From Ceratotherium simum simum (lineage: Eukaryota > Chordata > Mammalia > Perissodactyla > Rhinocerotidae): a stretch of 64,000 bases of DNA. The stretch covers positions 9,744,476 to 9,808,475 of the forward strand of contig NW_004454224.1 of NCBI RefSeq assembly GCF_000283155.1, given 5' to 3'. Of the stretch, positions 1 to 19,900 are shown one piece after another. The stretch's first letter is position 1; each line of letters starts with the position of its first letter. The notes under the pieces are model-generated. The model ran no database searches. It was given only the letters and a program-made list of their open reading frames with translations, and was not told the DNA's origin. Made by a program: the position numbers and the translations under genes.

Positions 1-103
1 TTTTATAAGTTCCTAGTGAATTAAACCTTTTTTTTTTTAATTGTTATCTAGTGACCACCTTCATCTCTAATAATTCTTTTTACTTTCATATCTATTTCAG
101 TGT

Positions 104-353
104 GGGGCGGGTCCAGTGGCGTAACCATTAAGTAAGTGCGCCCGATCCACTTTGGGGGCCTGGGGTTCGCAGGTTCGGATCCCAGGCACGCACGGACGCA
201 ACGCTTGTCAAGCCGTGCTGTGGCGGTGTCCCATGTAAAGTAGAGAAAGATGGGCACAGATGTTAGCCCAGCGCCAATCTTCTTCAGCAAAAAGAGGAGG
301 ATTGGCATCGGATGTTAGCTCAGGGCTAATCTTTATCACATAAGAAAAAAAAA
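104..353 (+). repeat. ERE SINE with 14-bp target-site duplication
   Basis: Begins ggggcgggtccagtggcg and ends in an A-rich tail. The 14-mer atctatttcagtgt occurs exactly at 90-103 and 354-367, so both ends of the insertion are fixed. The body has the tRNA-like head and the ggaagatgggcacagatgttagc tail of the ERE2 type. Confidence 0.93.
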
Positions 354-852
354 ATCTATTTCAGTGTATGTTCCTATAACTATTCCAGTTTTCTTTTGGT
401 TAGTGTTTTTGTGGTGTGTCTTGTTATACTCTTTGATGTCTGATCTTTTTACACCTCAGTGTTTTAGTAGTTATCTCTTGTTAACAGCATATAGCTAGCT
501 TTTTTTAATAATCCACTTTGAAAACTTTTGTCCTTTGGTTGGAAAGTTTAATGCATTTACACTCACTGTGATTACTGATATATTTGTATTTATTTCAGCA
601 AACTCACTATGCATTTTCTGTTTGTCCCTCCTGCTATGCCTTCTTTTGGATTGAGTTTTTCTTTTCTCTCTGCTAGTTTTTCCCTCTCTGAGTTTGGAAA
701 ACTTAAGAGCTTGTTAAGTAAATTCTAAAGTTAGTTGATCAGTAACTTTACCCTCCTCTGAACAATGCAAAGACCTTAGAATATTTAACTTGAATCACTC
801 CCTCCTTTTATTTAATATGCTGTTTTTAACTAGTATTTTAATTCTCAGTAGC

Positions 853-1114
853 TTTTTTTTTTTTTTGAGGAAGATTGGCCCTGCACTAACATCTCTTGTC
901 AATCTTCCTCTTTTTCTTTTTCTTTTTTCTCCCCAAAACCCCAGTACATAGTTGTGTATCATAGTTGTAGAGTTGTGGCTCCTCTACGTGGGATGCTGCC
1001 TCAGCATGGCTTGATAAGTGGTGAGTAGGTCCACGCCCAGGATCTGAACCAGTGAACCCCAGGCCACTGTGGCAGAACGTGCAAACTTAACCACAATGCC
1101 ACCTGGCCGGCCCC
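853..1114 (-). repeat. ERE SINE, antisense, diverged
   Basis: Starts with a T run (complement of the A tail) and ends with ggccggcccct, the complement of the ERE head. It carries an internal T/C-rich expansion near 905-940. Confidence 0.85.
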
Positions 1115-1905
1115 TAAACAGTTTTCTTTCTGCCATTAGTTAAACATCATCATCATCATCACTATTTGATATAGGCCATATTTATTTGGATTGCCCACAT
1201 AACAACAGTATTTTGCTCACCATTCTCAGACCTTTCATCTGAGATCATTTTCCACCTGCCTGATAATACATCGTTTGGTATTTCTTTTAGTGAGGGTCTT
1301 TTGGTAATAAACTTTCTCAGGATTTGTGTAAAATGCCTTTATAATATGCTTGTTTTTGACAATTCCCTGGATATAGAATTCTGTATTGACGTTACTTTCA
1401 GCCCAGTGAAGATGCTTACTCTTTATTCTGCTTCCATTGTTGCTGTGCAAGTCAGGAGTCTGTCTAGCATATCTTCTGAAATAGTTTGTCTTTTCTCTCT
1501 TTTAAGGTTATTTTTCTTTGATATTCTACAATTTGACCATATGTGGAAGTAGATTTCTTTTTATTCTGTTGTGGATTTGTTAAGCTTCCTGGGTGTGAAG
1601 ATTAATGTCTTTGAACAATTCTAGAAAATTCTTAGCCCTGATCTTTTAGAATATCACCTCCTTCTACTCTATTTTCTCCTTTTGGCATTCCAGTCAATTG
1701 TAAGCTGGATCACCTCACTCAATCCTCTGTATCTCTTAACATCTCTTAAATTTTGCATCTCTTAATCTCCTAATCTCCTTGGATTGCATTCTGGGTAGTT
1801 GCTTCAGATCCATTCTCACTTCACTAATTTTCTCTTTTGCTGTGTCAAATCTGTTGGTTAATCTTTCCAACAAGTACTTAATTTCAATTGAAAAATTTAT
1901 TTCTG

Positions 1906-2104
1906 GGAGCTGGCTGGGTTGTGTGGTGGTTAAGTTTGCGCGCTCCACTTTAGTGGCCTGGGGTTCGCAGATTTGGATCCCAGGCGCAGACCTACATGCC
2001 GCTCATCAGGACGTGCCGTGGCGGCTTCCCACATACAAAATAGAGGACAGTTGCCACAGAAGTTAGTTAGCTCAGCTGCAGTCTTCCTCAAGCAAAAAAA
2101 AAAA
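1906..2104 (+). repeat. ERE SINE, diverged
   Basis: Head ctggctgggttgtgtggtgg, box-B-like ggttcgcagatttggatcc and an A11 tail. The head is mutated from the ggccggcc form, so it is an older copy. Confidence 0.85.
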
Positions 2105-2420
2105 CTTTTGGAAGTTTTAATGGCTGTATTTCAAATATATTCATTCTTGCTCAGATTTTCAAGCATCTCATTTATTTTTTTAAATATAGAAAGCATAGTC
2201 TTTTATATTCTGCCTCTGATAATTTCACTATCTGAAGTCTTGGTGGGTTGGCTTTTGTCCGTTGTGGCTGCTGGTTCTCAGTCGTCATGCCTTGATTCTT
2301 TGTGAGGTTTTTGTCTCATTTGGCCTAGAAGTTCATCTGTGGGAGTTCTTTGAGTCCTTGGTTGAACTTAAGTTCCTCCAGAGTGTTTCTGCCAGTCACC
2401 TGGTATACTACCAACCCAAA

Positions 2421-2677
2421 ATTTTTTTTTTTTTTCCTTTTTGCTAAGGCAGATTAGCCCTGAGCTAACATCTGTTGTCAATCCTCATGTTTTGCTTGAG
2501 GAAGATTATCCCTGAGCTAACATCTGTGGCCAGTCTTCCTCTACTTTATATGTGGGTTGCTGCCACAGCATGGCTGATGAGTGGTGCAGGTCCATGTCTG
2601 GGATCCGAATCAGTGCGAACCCAGGCCGCTGAAGCGGAGTGTGCCAAACTTAACCACTACACCATGGGGCCGGCCCC
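2421..2677 (-). repeat. ERE SINE, antisense
   Basis: Poly-T start, gattagccctgagctaacatc body and ggggccggcccc end. It lies head to head with the next ERE, 116 bp away. Confidence 0.9.
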
Positions 2678-2793
2678 CAGAACTCTTTTAAAAATAAATT
2701 CTTTCCGTAAGGTTACCTTAACCTCACAGGCAGCATGAATTAAAACTGCAAGCTCGGGTGAAGGCTGGCTTGTGGTTATAAATTCCCAGGGAG

Positions 2794-3009
2794 GGCCGGC
2801 CCCGTGGCTTAGCAGTTGAGTGCGCACACTCCACTGCTGGCGGCCCGGGTTCGGATCCCGGGCATGCACCGACACACCGCTTCTCCGGCCATGCTGAGGC
2901 CGTGTCCCACATACAGCAACTATAAGGATTTGCAGCTATGACATACAACTATCTGCTGGGGCTTTGGGGGAAAAATAAATTAATAAAATTATTAAAAAAA
3001 AAAAAAATG
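2794..3009 (+). repeat. ERE1 SINE with 13-bp target-site duplication
   Basis: Young-looking copy: ggccggccccgtggcttag head, ggcggcccgggttcggatcc box B, and the ERE1 tail ggggctttgggggaaaaataaa. The 13-mer aattcccagggag is repeated exactly at 2781-2793 and 3010-3022. Confidence 0.95.
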
Positions 3010-3209
3010 AATTCCCAGGGAGAATTCTTTTTCCTTCCTCCCAGTTTTTCCTTCTCACACTTGTACTGCTGGCATTCCTGGTGGAGGTCCCACTTTTATT
3101 GAAGGACTCTCCTGTTGGACTTTTTCTCTTGTCGCTGGGCTTAGGGTCTCCAGGAGTCAACAGAAGTCCTTTGGCATTATTTACCTCGCAGAGCTTGTAG
3201 TTTGCATTT

Positions 3210-3925
3210 TTTAAAACAGCTTTATTAAGATATAATTCACATACTCTATCATTCACCCATTTGAAATGTAAAATCCATTGTGGCTTTTAGTATTTTCACA
3301 GAGTTGTGTATTCATCACCACATCAATTTTAGAACATTTTCATTACCCCAAAGAGAAACCCTGTACCTCCTAGCTGTCACTCCTGAGTCCCACTTCCCCC
3401 TCATTCCCAGGCAACCACTAATCTACTTTCTGTCTCCTTGGATTTGCCTGTTCTGGACATTTAATATAAAGGGAATCATACAATATGTGGTCCGTTGTGT
3501 CTGGCTTCTTTCACTTAGCATGATGTTTTCAAGGTTCACCTGTGTTGTAGTGTTGATCGGTATTCCATTCTTTTTTATTGCTGAATAATATTCCATTGTT
3601 CAGTTATACCACATTTTGTTTATCCGTTCATCAGTTGATGGAAAATTGGGTTGTTTCTACCTTTTAGCTGTTATAAGTAATGCTACTATAAATATTCACA
3701 TACAAGTTTTTGTGTGGACGTATGTTTTCATTTATCTTGGGTGTATACCTAGGAGTGGAGTGGCTAGGTCACATGGTAATTCCATGTTTAAGCATTTGGG
3801 GAACTGCCAGACTATTCAAAGTGGCTGTGCCATTTTATATTCCCACCAGCAGTGTGTGAGATTCTGTTTCTCTGCATCCTTGCCAACACGTTATTATCTT
3901 TTTGATTAATGTAAATTTTGGTGGG
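3210..3925 (-). repeat. LINE-1 3' end, antisense (L1M class)
   Basis: Starts aaaacagctttattaagatataattcacat (3' UTR complement) and runs back into ORF2 C-terminal sequence (ccattgttcagttatacc, cctaggagtggagtggctaggtcacatgg). In CAPN1 intron; no intact frame. Confidence 0.85.
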
Positions 3926-4149
3926 AGGGGGGATGCTGTGGCTTATTAGTGCCTTTAAAAAGAAGATTTTGCTTATTCTATCCAGCACTTGGTCATTTTA
4001 GTCAGGGGGGTTGTTCAGGCAGCTGAATCATGAAACGGCCAGAAGTGCAGGTCCTTGTCACCCTTTGCAGCTCTGTGGCCTCATAGCAGACCCTGCTCTC
4101 TCTCGCCTCTTCTTGGTCATTGTCCACACGGCAGCTTCAGCCCCGTTTT

Positions 4150-10951
<6,802 letters not shown>

Positions 10952-11712
10952 GGCGGAGGCTCGGGCCCCCTTGCCGTGCCCCTCTCCCTTTCTCATCTGC
11001 CAAGCCATGCCTTCCCGCCACGCCACGCCAGACCACACCAGCTGCAAGTGCCTTTCTCGGAGCAGGAAGCGGCCTCATCCTCTTGTCCCCTCACCTCCCA
11101 GCCACCACGGTTCATCTGCTCTGGGCAGAGCTGTGTGGCCCTCCCTGCCTCCACCAGCCATGGGCTCAGGACGGACTCCTCCGTTCCCTCCCGTGCCATC
11201 GCTAAGCCAGGAAGGCAGCTTCTGCTTGTTCCTGCCTCAGGGTGGGGCTCCAGGCGGAGCTGACAGCCCCAGGCCGCTTGGCATCCTGATGTGTCCCCTC
11301 CCCCCACTCCCAAGGCCACCCACCCAGCCCACCCCGCTGGCCTCACCTGCGGACTTGAAACATAACCACTAGGTCTGCACAGTCTGAGTCTAGATGTGCG
11401 GGGCCCCTTCCCAGCTGAGGCTTCCTCTCCAGGGCTGGGAACACCTGTTCCTTCCTGTGCAGAAGCCAGTGCCCCCCTCTGCCTGCCAACCTGCCCTGCC
11501 TGCCGACCAGGAGCGACTGGCCTGGAGGATGGTCCGATGTTCATGCCCTCCCTCCCTCCTTTTTTATATTGGTGATTTTAAAGGGGACTCTTCAGGGACT
11601 GATGTACCAGTTATCGGGGTGCCAGAGGCCCCTGGGCGTGGGGTTGGGGGAGAGGTCTCATGTTTCCATGCAGAGAAACTCCAAATAATAAAGGAAAAGG
11701 CTCCACATCTGT
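10952..11712 (+). other. CAPN1: CAPN1 3' untranslated region
   Basis: GC-rich, pyrimidine-rich sequence after the stop, with no competing gene. It becomes A/T-richer just before an AATAAA at 11687-11692. About 760 bp, assuming cleavage 15-25 bases past the signal; the exact cleavage site is inferred. Confidence 0.8.
11687..11692 (+). terminator. CAPN1: CAPN1 polyadenylation signal AATAAA
   Basis: Canonical hexamer in ccaaataataaagg, 736 bases past the stop, with a T/G-containing segment downstream (tctgtctctagagtgtttctg). It is the only AATAAA in the 1 kb after the stop. Confidence 0.8.
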
Positions 11713-13544
11713 CTCTAGAGTGTTTCTGCCCAAACCTGCTGCCCAGGGTGGGCACCAGCAAGCCTTGGCCTGCAGAGACAGCTTGGGGCCTCCACAGCTG
11801 TCCTGCCCCCACATCCCCATCTCCTTCTCTGTCACCGCGGAGGCTCGAACCCCTGCTGGAGTACTGGGCATCAGGGAGGATGGGGAGGATGGGGCTGGGG
11901 CTGAGGGCTCGGGGCAACACTTGTGGTCCTACACGCCCTCTTCACAGCCCCGGTGGCCCAACCCCTGCCTGCCCTGTGCACTCCAGCCTATGAGGTGCTG
12001 GCTGAAACCCAAACTCCTACTTAGCACAAACCTGACCCCCTAGGAAGCGCTGCAGAGCACAAAGCCTCCTTCAGGTCCTCTGGGGGTGGGTTGCTCTTGT
12101 GACCCAGACACCTGCAGCTTATGTAAGCTGTTCCAGGCCCCTCTGGGATCCCGGCTTTTCTTACCAGAGATAAGAGTGGGTTGAGGTAGGGTAGAGAGGG
12201 GGATAGGATGTTCGGGTGAGCCACAAACTAGGACAGCATCAGCAGGGCAAAGGCGTACGGAGCCCAGATTGAGGGGCTGGGGGCTGCTCTCGGCTGCTGG
12301 GAGCCTCGGGCGAAGCCCCAAGTGGAGCCCCGAGGGGCAGACTGCCTGGACACTACCTGTCACAGGCTGGCACAGGGCCCAGAGCAGGGCGTCCCGAACC
12401 TGCATTTTGCCTTGGGAGTCCCTGGGCTGGGTCCTGCTGGGCCTCGGCGTCCTCATCAGTCAGGGCATCACTTCCTGGGAGCCTGGGCTGGTTTGTGAGA
12501 GGGGCCCGGTGGAGGGGTCGGGGGCAGGCCCACCAGGTCCCGCCCTGTTAATTCTCTGCACTGGGTTTTTTGGGTGGTTTTTTTTTTTTTGGTGAGAAAG
12601 ATTAGCCCTGAGCTAACATCTGTTGTCAATCCTCCTCTTTTGCTGAGGAAGATTGGCCTTGGGCTAACATTCATGCCCATCTTCCTCTACTTTATATGTG
12701 GGATGCCACCACAGCATGGCTTGATAAGCTGTGCGTAGGTCCGCGCCCAGGATCTGAACCTGCAAACCCTGGGCCACCAAAGCAGAATGCACGAACTTAA
12801 TCGCTACACCACTGGGCTGGCCCCTGCACTGGGTTTTTTTGATGAAAGTGTTGGAACACTGTGGATCTGGATGATCTGGGGGCCCTACCTCCTCATGAAC
12901 CCCCACTATGAGGCTGAGGGTGCCTGGGGTGGGGAGCAGGGGGAGCAGGCCTTCCTCTTGGCTGCCTTTTTGGGCATTTTAGAGGACTTTCTTCCCCCGA
13001 GTGTCTCCTGTGCAGCCCCTGACTTCTCGGGGAGTGGGGGTGGGGCAAACAGCCGTAATCACTGGTACCCCTTATCTGACTGCCGAGCATTTAAGGCTCC
13101 GGCCTCGATGGAGCCCAGTGACAGGGACCGGAGCGCACGTGCTGAGGCTAGACTTGGGCTCTTGACGGTGACTCACGGGGGCCTCCAGAGAAAAGGGGAA
13201 GGTGGTGATGGCGCTGCATTTACTGCTGGGGTCCCGGTGAGGGCAGCGGGCCGGGCGGCTGGGCCTGCGGAGCTGGGCAGTGGGCCCTCTGGGACCCCTC
13301 GCTTCTCTACCTCAGGAGGTGAGAGATTGAGCGAAATGAGGAGAAAGGGCCTGGAGGGAGGGGAATCCTGCAGACGTGGGGACACCCGAGGCCTCCCGTG
13401 AGGTGTAACCGGACCCGTCTGAGCTGCCGGACACGGGGCATCTGCGGTCCTAACCCCAGGCCCGTTCCTCCACCTCCCAGGGCCCCGTCCCAGCCCCTTT
13501 ACATAAGGCCCCGGCAGGCTGGGCCTCAGGTCAGGCCCGTGGCC
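11713..13544. other. CAPN1-SLC22A20 intergenic region and SLC22A20 upstream
   Basis: About 1.8 kb of GC-rich sequence with one ERE at 12572-12823. No separate gene is supported. The SLC22A20 promoter and 5'UTR must lie here, but no TATA box or start site is obvious; tacataaggccccgg at 13500-13514 is only weakly TATA-like. Confidence 0.6.
12572..12823 (-). repeat. ERE SINE, antisense, with 16-bp target-site duplication
   Basis: Poly-T, gattagccctgagctaacatctg, and a head complement ending tgggctggccc. The 16-mer ctgcactgggtttttt occurs at 12556-12571 and 12824-12839. Confidence 0.92.
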
Positions 13545-13919
13545 ATGGCCTTCACAGACCTGCTGGACGCGCTGGGCGGCGTGGGTCGCTTCCAGCTCGT
13601 CTACACGGCCCTGCTGCTGCTGCCCTGCGGCCTGCTGGCCTGCCACAACTTCCTGCAGAACTTCACGGCCGCCGTGCCCCCCCACCACTGCCGAGGCCCC
13701 GCCAACCACGCTGTGGCCACCACCAACGCCTCGAGGGCCTGGCTGAGGGCCACCATGCCCCTGGACCAGCTTGGGGCCCCCGAGCCATGCCGGCGCTTCA
13801 CGGAGCCTCAGTGGGCCCTCCTGAGCCCCAACACCTCCAGCCAGGGGGCGGCCACCGAGGGCTGCAAGGACGGCTGGGTCTACGACCGCAGCGTTTTCCC
13901 GTCCACCATCGTGATGGAG
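13545..13919 (+). CDS. SLC22A20: SLC22A20 exon 1: TM1 and glycosylated loop
   Basis: 125 codons from ATG to VMEV's Glu, donor gag|gtcaga. A hydrophobic TM1 (about residues 14-32) precedes a Cys- and Asn-rich extracellular loop with three N-x-S/T sites, typical of OATs. Confidence 0.94.
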
Positions 13920-16900
13920 GTCAGAGGGGGCCGGGGCAGTGTGGGGGCTGCTGTCTGAGGCCGAAGCTGGAGCGCCCCTCTCTCCCCCGCAGTGGGACCT
14001 GGTGTGTGAGGCCCGCACCCTCCGTGACCTGGCCCAGTCCGTCTACATGGCCGGGGTGCTGGTGGGCGCTGCGGTGTTTGGCAGCGTTGCAGACAGGTGA
14101 GCCTTTGGGGACGAGGGCTCTTTATTAATTTTCTTTATTAAAGTTTATTCAGGTACTTTCAACCAGATAATCCCTATAATACATAATACATGGTTAAAAT
14201 TCCAGAAGGTACAAGAGAGTATGCAGGAAGCGTCCCTTTCCCACTCCCACCCCTGCCCCGCAGTAATTGCTAGAGGGCAGCCCACTTTCTCTGCATCTCA
14301 CCAGGGATGTTTTATGATCTTATGCAATCCAAGCAAACGTGTACATATGCTCTGTCCCCCCGTTTTTATACAGATGCTGGCACGCTCCACATGTACTTCT
14401 GTATCTGGCTTTTTCTTTACTTGAAGACCTCTGAATATTCCTTCAGAAGGAGCTTTCCTATCCTCCCCACTGTCCTGTATGAATGAGCAAGAATTAACGA
14501 TGATCGACCCCACTGAGGGACTGGGCCCCTCTAGAGAGACAACCGGGAAACACAACATGGCTCGTGGCTCTGACAGAGAGGGGAGTCGAGTAGGAGACTC
14601 CTCTGTCCTCTTTCCCCTTCCTTCCGGGCTCTTCCTCCCCTTCTCTGTCTCCCTCTCCTCTCCCTTCCCCGCTGTTGCCAGTTCAGGTTCTGCAGGACCT
14701 TCTCGGACTCCAGACCCCACACCCTGGAGTGTAGACTGCTCCCTGGGCTGCACGCCTCGGGCACCTCATGGCTGACCCGGTCACAGCCCTCTCGCACCGT
14801 GTCATGACACATCCTGGTCTTTCTTCGTTTGAGCTTGTTTCTTATCCATAGTGTCTTCTATGTCACCAGCCCCCAGCTCAGGCCTGTCACTTAGAGGTAA
14901 TCAATGAACATTTGTGTAACAGAATGAATGAGTGAATGAATGAATGAATGAATGAATGAGTGCTGCCCTCCTGGCTAAGCTAGGGCTCCGACCCTGGACC
15001 CTCACTTACAAATGGGGCAGTGCCAAGGCCAGAGTGGAATAAATCTGCTACCCTGGCCTTGGACTCCTCTGAGGCATGACAAGCCCTCGTCCCACCCTGA
15101 CCTCCTCACCGTGAGCAGTTCCATGACGACTTGACCCCGGGGTCCTGCTCCCCTCAGCCGAGGCCCCACCAAGTGCTCACTCCCTGTGAGTTCTGGTTTG
15201 AGGCCTCCCTCCAGCCAGAAAGCCACTCAGGGGACCCTTTCTCCACCCACTGCACCTGCCTCTGGGCCTTTGCAGAATCCCTGCCTTTCCCCGACCCTGG
15301 AAGATTGGGCTTGGTAGGGGGGCCAGAAATACTCCTTGAGTGAAGGAACGAAGGAGGGAATATATCTCTTCATCTCCAGTTTTCTTCCACACCACGCTTC
15401 TCCCTCCATGACCAACCTCTGCCACCAGTGCCCGGTCCCAGGGATGTCCTGTTATGGAGGAGCGGCTATGGGGCAGTGGGAGGTGGGGTGGGGAGGAGGA
15501 GAGCAGCTTCTTCTCGCCCTCCCTGACAACTCCCACGGGAGATGATACTGGCGCCTCCGGAACCCTAACCCTGTGCCCATGGCCCGGCTCAGGCTGGGCC
15601 GCAAGGTCCCCCTGGCCTGGTCCTACCTGCAGCTAGCAGTTTCGGGGGCCGCCACGGCATACTTCGGCTCCTTTGGTGCCTACTGCGTCTTCCGGTTCCT
15701 GATGGGCATGACCTTCTCTGGCATCATCCTCAACTCCCTCTCTCTGGGTGAGTCCAGCCATGGAGGGGCCTGGAGGGGAGAGGGCTCGTGGAACAGGGGG
15801 ACAGCAGCCCCATCATTGGATGTCTTTCCTGTTTCACTGTGTTGGGATTCTCGTCCAGTGACCTGGACTCATAACCTCCCAGGGTTCTTGGGAGACCCAG
15901 GCTTTCAGCAGTGGCCCTGCCAGCAGTGAGCCGCGGACTCTGGGTTGCAACTCCCCCATCTGTGAGCTGAGAGGGTTGCGTTTACTTCCTGTGTGACTTA
16001 GTCAACAGTAACCACTTACTCAGCACCAACTGTGTGCCAGGCTCAGTGTGGGGACGCAGAAGTGAGTGAGACACAGCGGTCCCCAGAGCTGCAGGCAGCC
16101 CTGAGATTACGTGGCTCCAAAAAGGGCGAGCTTCACCCGGGCTGCAAAGGTGGCGACACCGTAGCGCCATGGTGGAGACCTGCCTTCCTGGATGCCATGT
16201 GGGAATGTCCCCACCCCAAAGTGAGAGGGTCAGTCCTCACTCCAGTCTGGTTCCCGGCAGCGCCAGGGTGGCTCTGGCAGAGAGCACTGTGGGGCAGTAG
16301 GAAGCCCACCTGGAGACAGGCTTGCCCCTTGCTGCACTTCCCTCTAATCACTCAGCTTGCCAGGCCTCACGGAGGATCTGAGGGATTTGGAAACTGCTGC
16401 CAAAGCGGACTGGGTCTTTCCCATCTCGGGGTGGGCGTCCAGCCACGCCTCGTGGAATCTGAAGGCAGAAACAGATGTCCAAGGTCCATCTCATTCCAGA
16501 ATCGCCTCTATAGCACACACACCCTCTATACACACATACTCACCTCAACACACACACACACACACACACACCCCTACGTGTACATACACACCCTATAGAC
16601 ACACACACACACACTACTCTGTGCCAGATGTGGTTCTAAACACTGGAGATGCAGCCATGAACAAAACAGACACTGCTCCTGTGGGTCTGTGTTCTGGACA
16701 CATAAGTGAATTACATAGTATATTAAAGGGTGCTAAGTGCTACAGAGACAAACTAAAGCCTGGAAAGGGACCGAGAACAGTGGGGTGGAGGGAGAGGCTG
16801 CAGGTTTTCTTGGTGTGGTCAGGGAAAGGCCTCACTGAGAGGGGGTCACTCTGGCAAAGCTTGGAGGAGGTGAGGGAGGGCGCCCTGGCTCTCTGGGGGA

Positions 16901-19900
16901 AGAACATTCCAGCAAAGGCCCTGAATAGGTAGTGTGCCTAGTGGGCCCAAGAGGAGGGAGTCCTTGTGGCTGGAGCAGAGCTGGGGGATGGGGGACAGAG
17001 GAGGTTGAGGAGATCCTTAGACCTTGTGGCCGTTTAAGGACTTGACTCTTCGTGAGACGGGAGCCCCTGGAGGGCTCTGAGCTGAGGAGACACCTGACTT
17101 GATCTGACTCAGCGTTTGCCAGGATCCCTCTGGAAGCTAGTTCTGAGGCTCCTGTGGTCACTCCGCCAGAGGCGAGGCTGGCTTAGGCCAGGGTGTAGCA
17201 GCAGAGGAGGCAGGGAGGGCTCTGCTCAATTCTGCAGGTAGAAGCCACAGGATTTGCTGATGGACTGGACACGTGAGCTGGCTGCTCATTGGAAAGAAGC
17301 GTCCTCATCAATTTATGTGGTTGTCTTGTTAGAGTGTGCGTGATTTATTTAACCAGTCCCCTGTAGATGGACAGTTAGGTTGTTTCCAAGTTTTGCCATG
17401 AAAAATCATGAAATTAAGAGTCATTGTGTTTCCTTTTCTACCAACTGTTCACATCCTTTGCCCGTTTTTCCTTTGGCTTGTTGGTTGTTTTCCTATTGAT
17501 TTGTAAGAACTCTTCCCGTATTAGAGAAATTCGCCCTTTATCTGTTACTTAAGCGGCAAATTTTTTTTTTTGCAGTTTTTTTTTTTTTTGGCTGACATGA
17601 CTTTGCTTATGGTGTTTTCGGTTTTTTTTGTGTGCAGACACTTTTATTTTTATAAAGTCAAGTTAGTTGATCTTTCCTTTCATTGCTTCTGGGTTTTGTG
17701 CCATTCTTGGAAAAGCCTTTCTTAACTCTAAGATTGAAACAAAAGTCTACCACGATTTCTTCTCATATTTTTACAGTTTTATTGGTTATATTTAGTTCTT
17801 TGGTCCACTTGGAATTTACCTGGGTGTAAGGAGAGAGGCTGGCATGCCTTTGCCTGTGTCTCAGTGGTTCTCTGGAAAGATTTCAAGCGGGCACATAGTC
17901 ATTTAAAGGGTGGGGGAGGGGGAAGTAAACAACCACGTGGGCGTTGAGTCCCACGGAGCCTGTTGTGGTTTTCTCTGCAGTCGTGGAGTGGATGCCCACC
18001 CGGGGCCGGACGGTGGCGGGGGTCTTGCTGGGGTACTCCTTCACCCTGGGTCAGCTCATCCTGGCTGGAGTGGCATACCTGATCCGCCCCTGGCGGTGGC
18101 TGCAGTTTGCCGTGTCTGTTCCTTTCCTCATCTTTTTCCTGTATTCTTGGTATGTCCTGAGCAGAGGGGGTGGGGGAGGGGGCACCTGTGTGGCCGAGCC
18201 TCACCTGCTCCTGTGAGAGGCTTGGGGTGTGCAGTGGCTGGGACCTGCTGGACGTGGTGGGGACACGAAGGAGGGCAGGTGCTCAGAGGACCATGGGCTC
18301 ACGAGTCCTGCACATGGCTGTCGGGACACTCCAGTAAATTCCCTTATTGTGAGGCTCGAGAACATAGTGAGTGCTTTGCCTTCATCAACTCCTTTGTGCC
18401 TCAGGACAACCCCGTGGCATTTTATAGGAAGGAAACTGAGGGACAGCCCAGGGAGGGTCCATGACTTATTCAAGGCCACCCACTGGGGTCAGAACCAGAC
18501 TCAAAATTGGATCTGTTGAAATCCAAAGTCCCATGTGGTCTCTAAGTAGCCTAGTGATTCCCTGAATGATGTGCTACAAAAAAGGGAAGCTGGCGTGTCC
18601 CCCAGTCTTCCTGATTCTGCAGACAGCAAGGCATTTCCCCTTTTCTTCGTTCTAGAACACAAACGAAGGCATACTTGGGTTTGGGAATGGACTGAGCTCC
18701 AATCAGCCCTGGGTCATCCTTTGTCCTTCTCTTGGTCCCAGGTGGCTGCCAGAGTCATCGCGATGGCTCCTCCTTCATGGCAAGTCCCAGCTCGCTGTGC
18801 AGAACCTGCGGAAGGTGGCTGCCATGAACGGGAGAAAGGAGGAAGGGGAAAGGCTGACCAAGGAGGTAGGGGGGATGTGTGGAGGGAAGTTTTCAGTCTT
18901 GCTGGTGGCCTCAAGGTGTGCTGGGGTTTAGTAACTTCCCAGGACTCACCTGCCAACTGGGTGAAGAGGCTGGGAATAAACAGTGGGAAGCGTTCCTGTG
19001 GGGCATGTTTAACCACTGAATGGCTGTGCAATCTGGGATAAATAATTTAACTGCTTTGTTCATCAGTTTACCCATCTGTGCAATGGGGAAATAACCCACG
19101 CCCATTGACATCCAGCCAAAATTTAAATAAAATGATAAAATAAAATAAAAATTATAAAATGAAACTATCAAAGAATCAATAATAAAAGTACTATTTGTTA
19201 CAAATACTATTTATGATAAGAGAGTTACCACTTATTATATATAAGAACCATTTATTGAGCCCCACACCAGGCACTGTGCTAAGGGCTTTATGTGCACAAT
19301 CTCATTTTAATGCCTCCCTTTTGCCGATGAGGAAACTGAAGTTTGGATTACCAAGTTACTCAACACTTGTGGTCTAGAAGGGGACAGACAGGGAAACAAT
19401 AACTTAGGTAATCTGCCGAAGAACACACAGTGGGAAGTGGCAGAACCACTCCGAACCCCTGCTCTTAATCATCGGTTGAGACGATCTCAGTCTACACCAG
19501 GAGTGGGGCGTGTGGGTCCCACTGGAACCCCAGGTGGCTATTCAGCCTAATCAGCAGGCAGGGGCTCATGTTGGAGCCTCTGCTTCATCCCAAAGCCCTG
19601 GAGACAGCTCGTGGAGGGCCATCAGTCCCAGGATGAGGAGGAGACTAGGGCCAGCCATCTTGCTGGAGACCTCGACCGTGGCCCTCCTCTCCACGGATAA
19701 AGGGATACCCAGCAGGGTATCCTCCCCTGACACGCTTTCCTTGCCCAGGTGGTGAGGTCCTACATCCAGAGTGAGTTTACAAGTGTCCGCGCCTCCAACT
19801 CGGTCTTGGACCTCTTCCGAACCCCGGCCATCCGCAAGGTCACTTGCTGTCTCATGGTGGTCTGGTAGGTGAGGGGCTCACGCCCAAGTCTTTGACCCAA

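Larger units (their letters stand above)
1..2420 (-). repeat. Old LINE-1/HAL1-like element, antisense, split by EREs
   Basis: T-rich sequence, in reverse complement, of the L1 ORF1/HAL1 class, in CAPN1 intron. Recognisable stretches lie at 1-89, 368-852, 1115-1905 and 2105-2420, including the phrase around 1270-1330 (fttttagtgagggtctt type) and the coiled-coil coding part near 1620-1890. EREs at 104-353, 853-1114 and 1906-2104 interrupt it. The family name is from memory; no reading frame survives. Confidence 0.6.
15748..17980 (+). other. SLC22A20 intron 3
   Basis: Contains a CA-type microsatellite (16547-16613), a long old interspersed repeat at about 16620-17270 (caaaacagacactgctcctgtgg; gaagaacattccagcaaaggccc), and an antisense LINE-1 piece at 17310-17830. 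No gene. Confidence 0.6.

Noticed and set aside
104..353. tRNA gene
   Set aside because: The tRNA-like head with a box-B-like ggttcggatcc belongs to an ERE SINE; there is no complete cloverleaf and the copies are interspersed with target duplications.
13173..14018. 281-codon open frame on the minus strand over SLC22A20 exon 1
   Set aside because: It overlaps a strongly supported exon on the other strand, has no recognisable domain, and the GC-rich exon makes long antisense frames likely.
16547..16613. CRISPR-like or regulatory repeat array
   Set aside because: Simple CA microsatellite; no spacers and a mammalian context.
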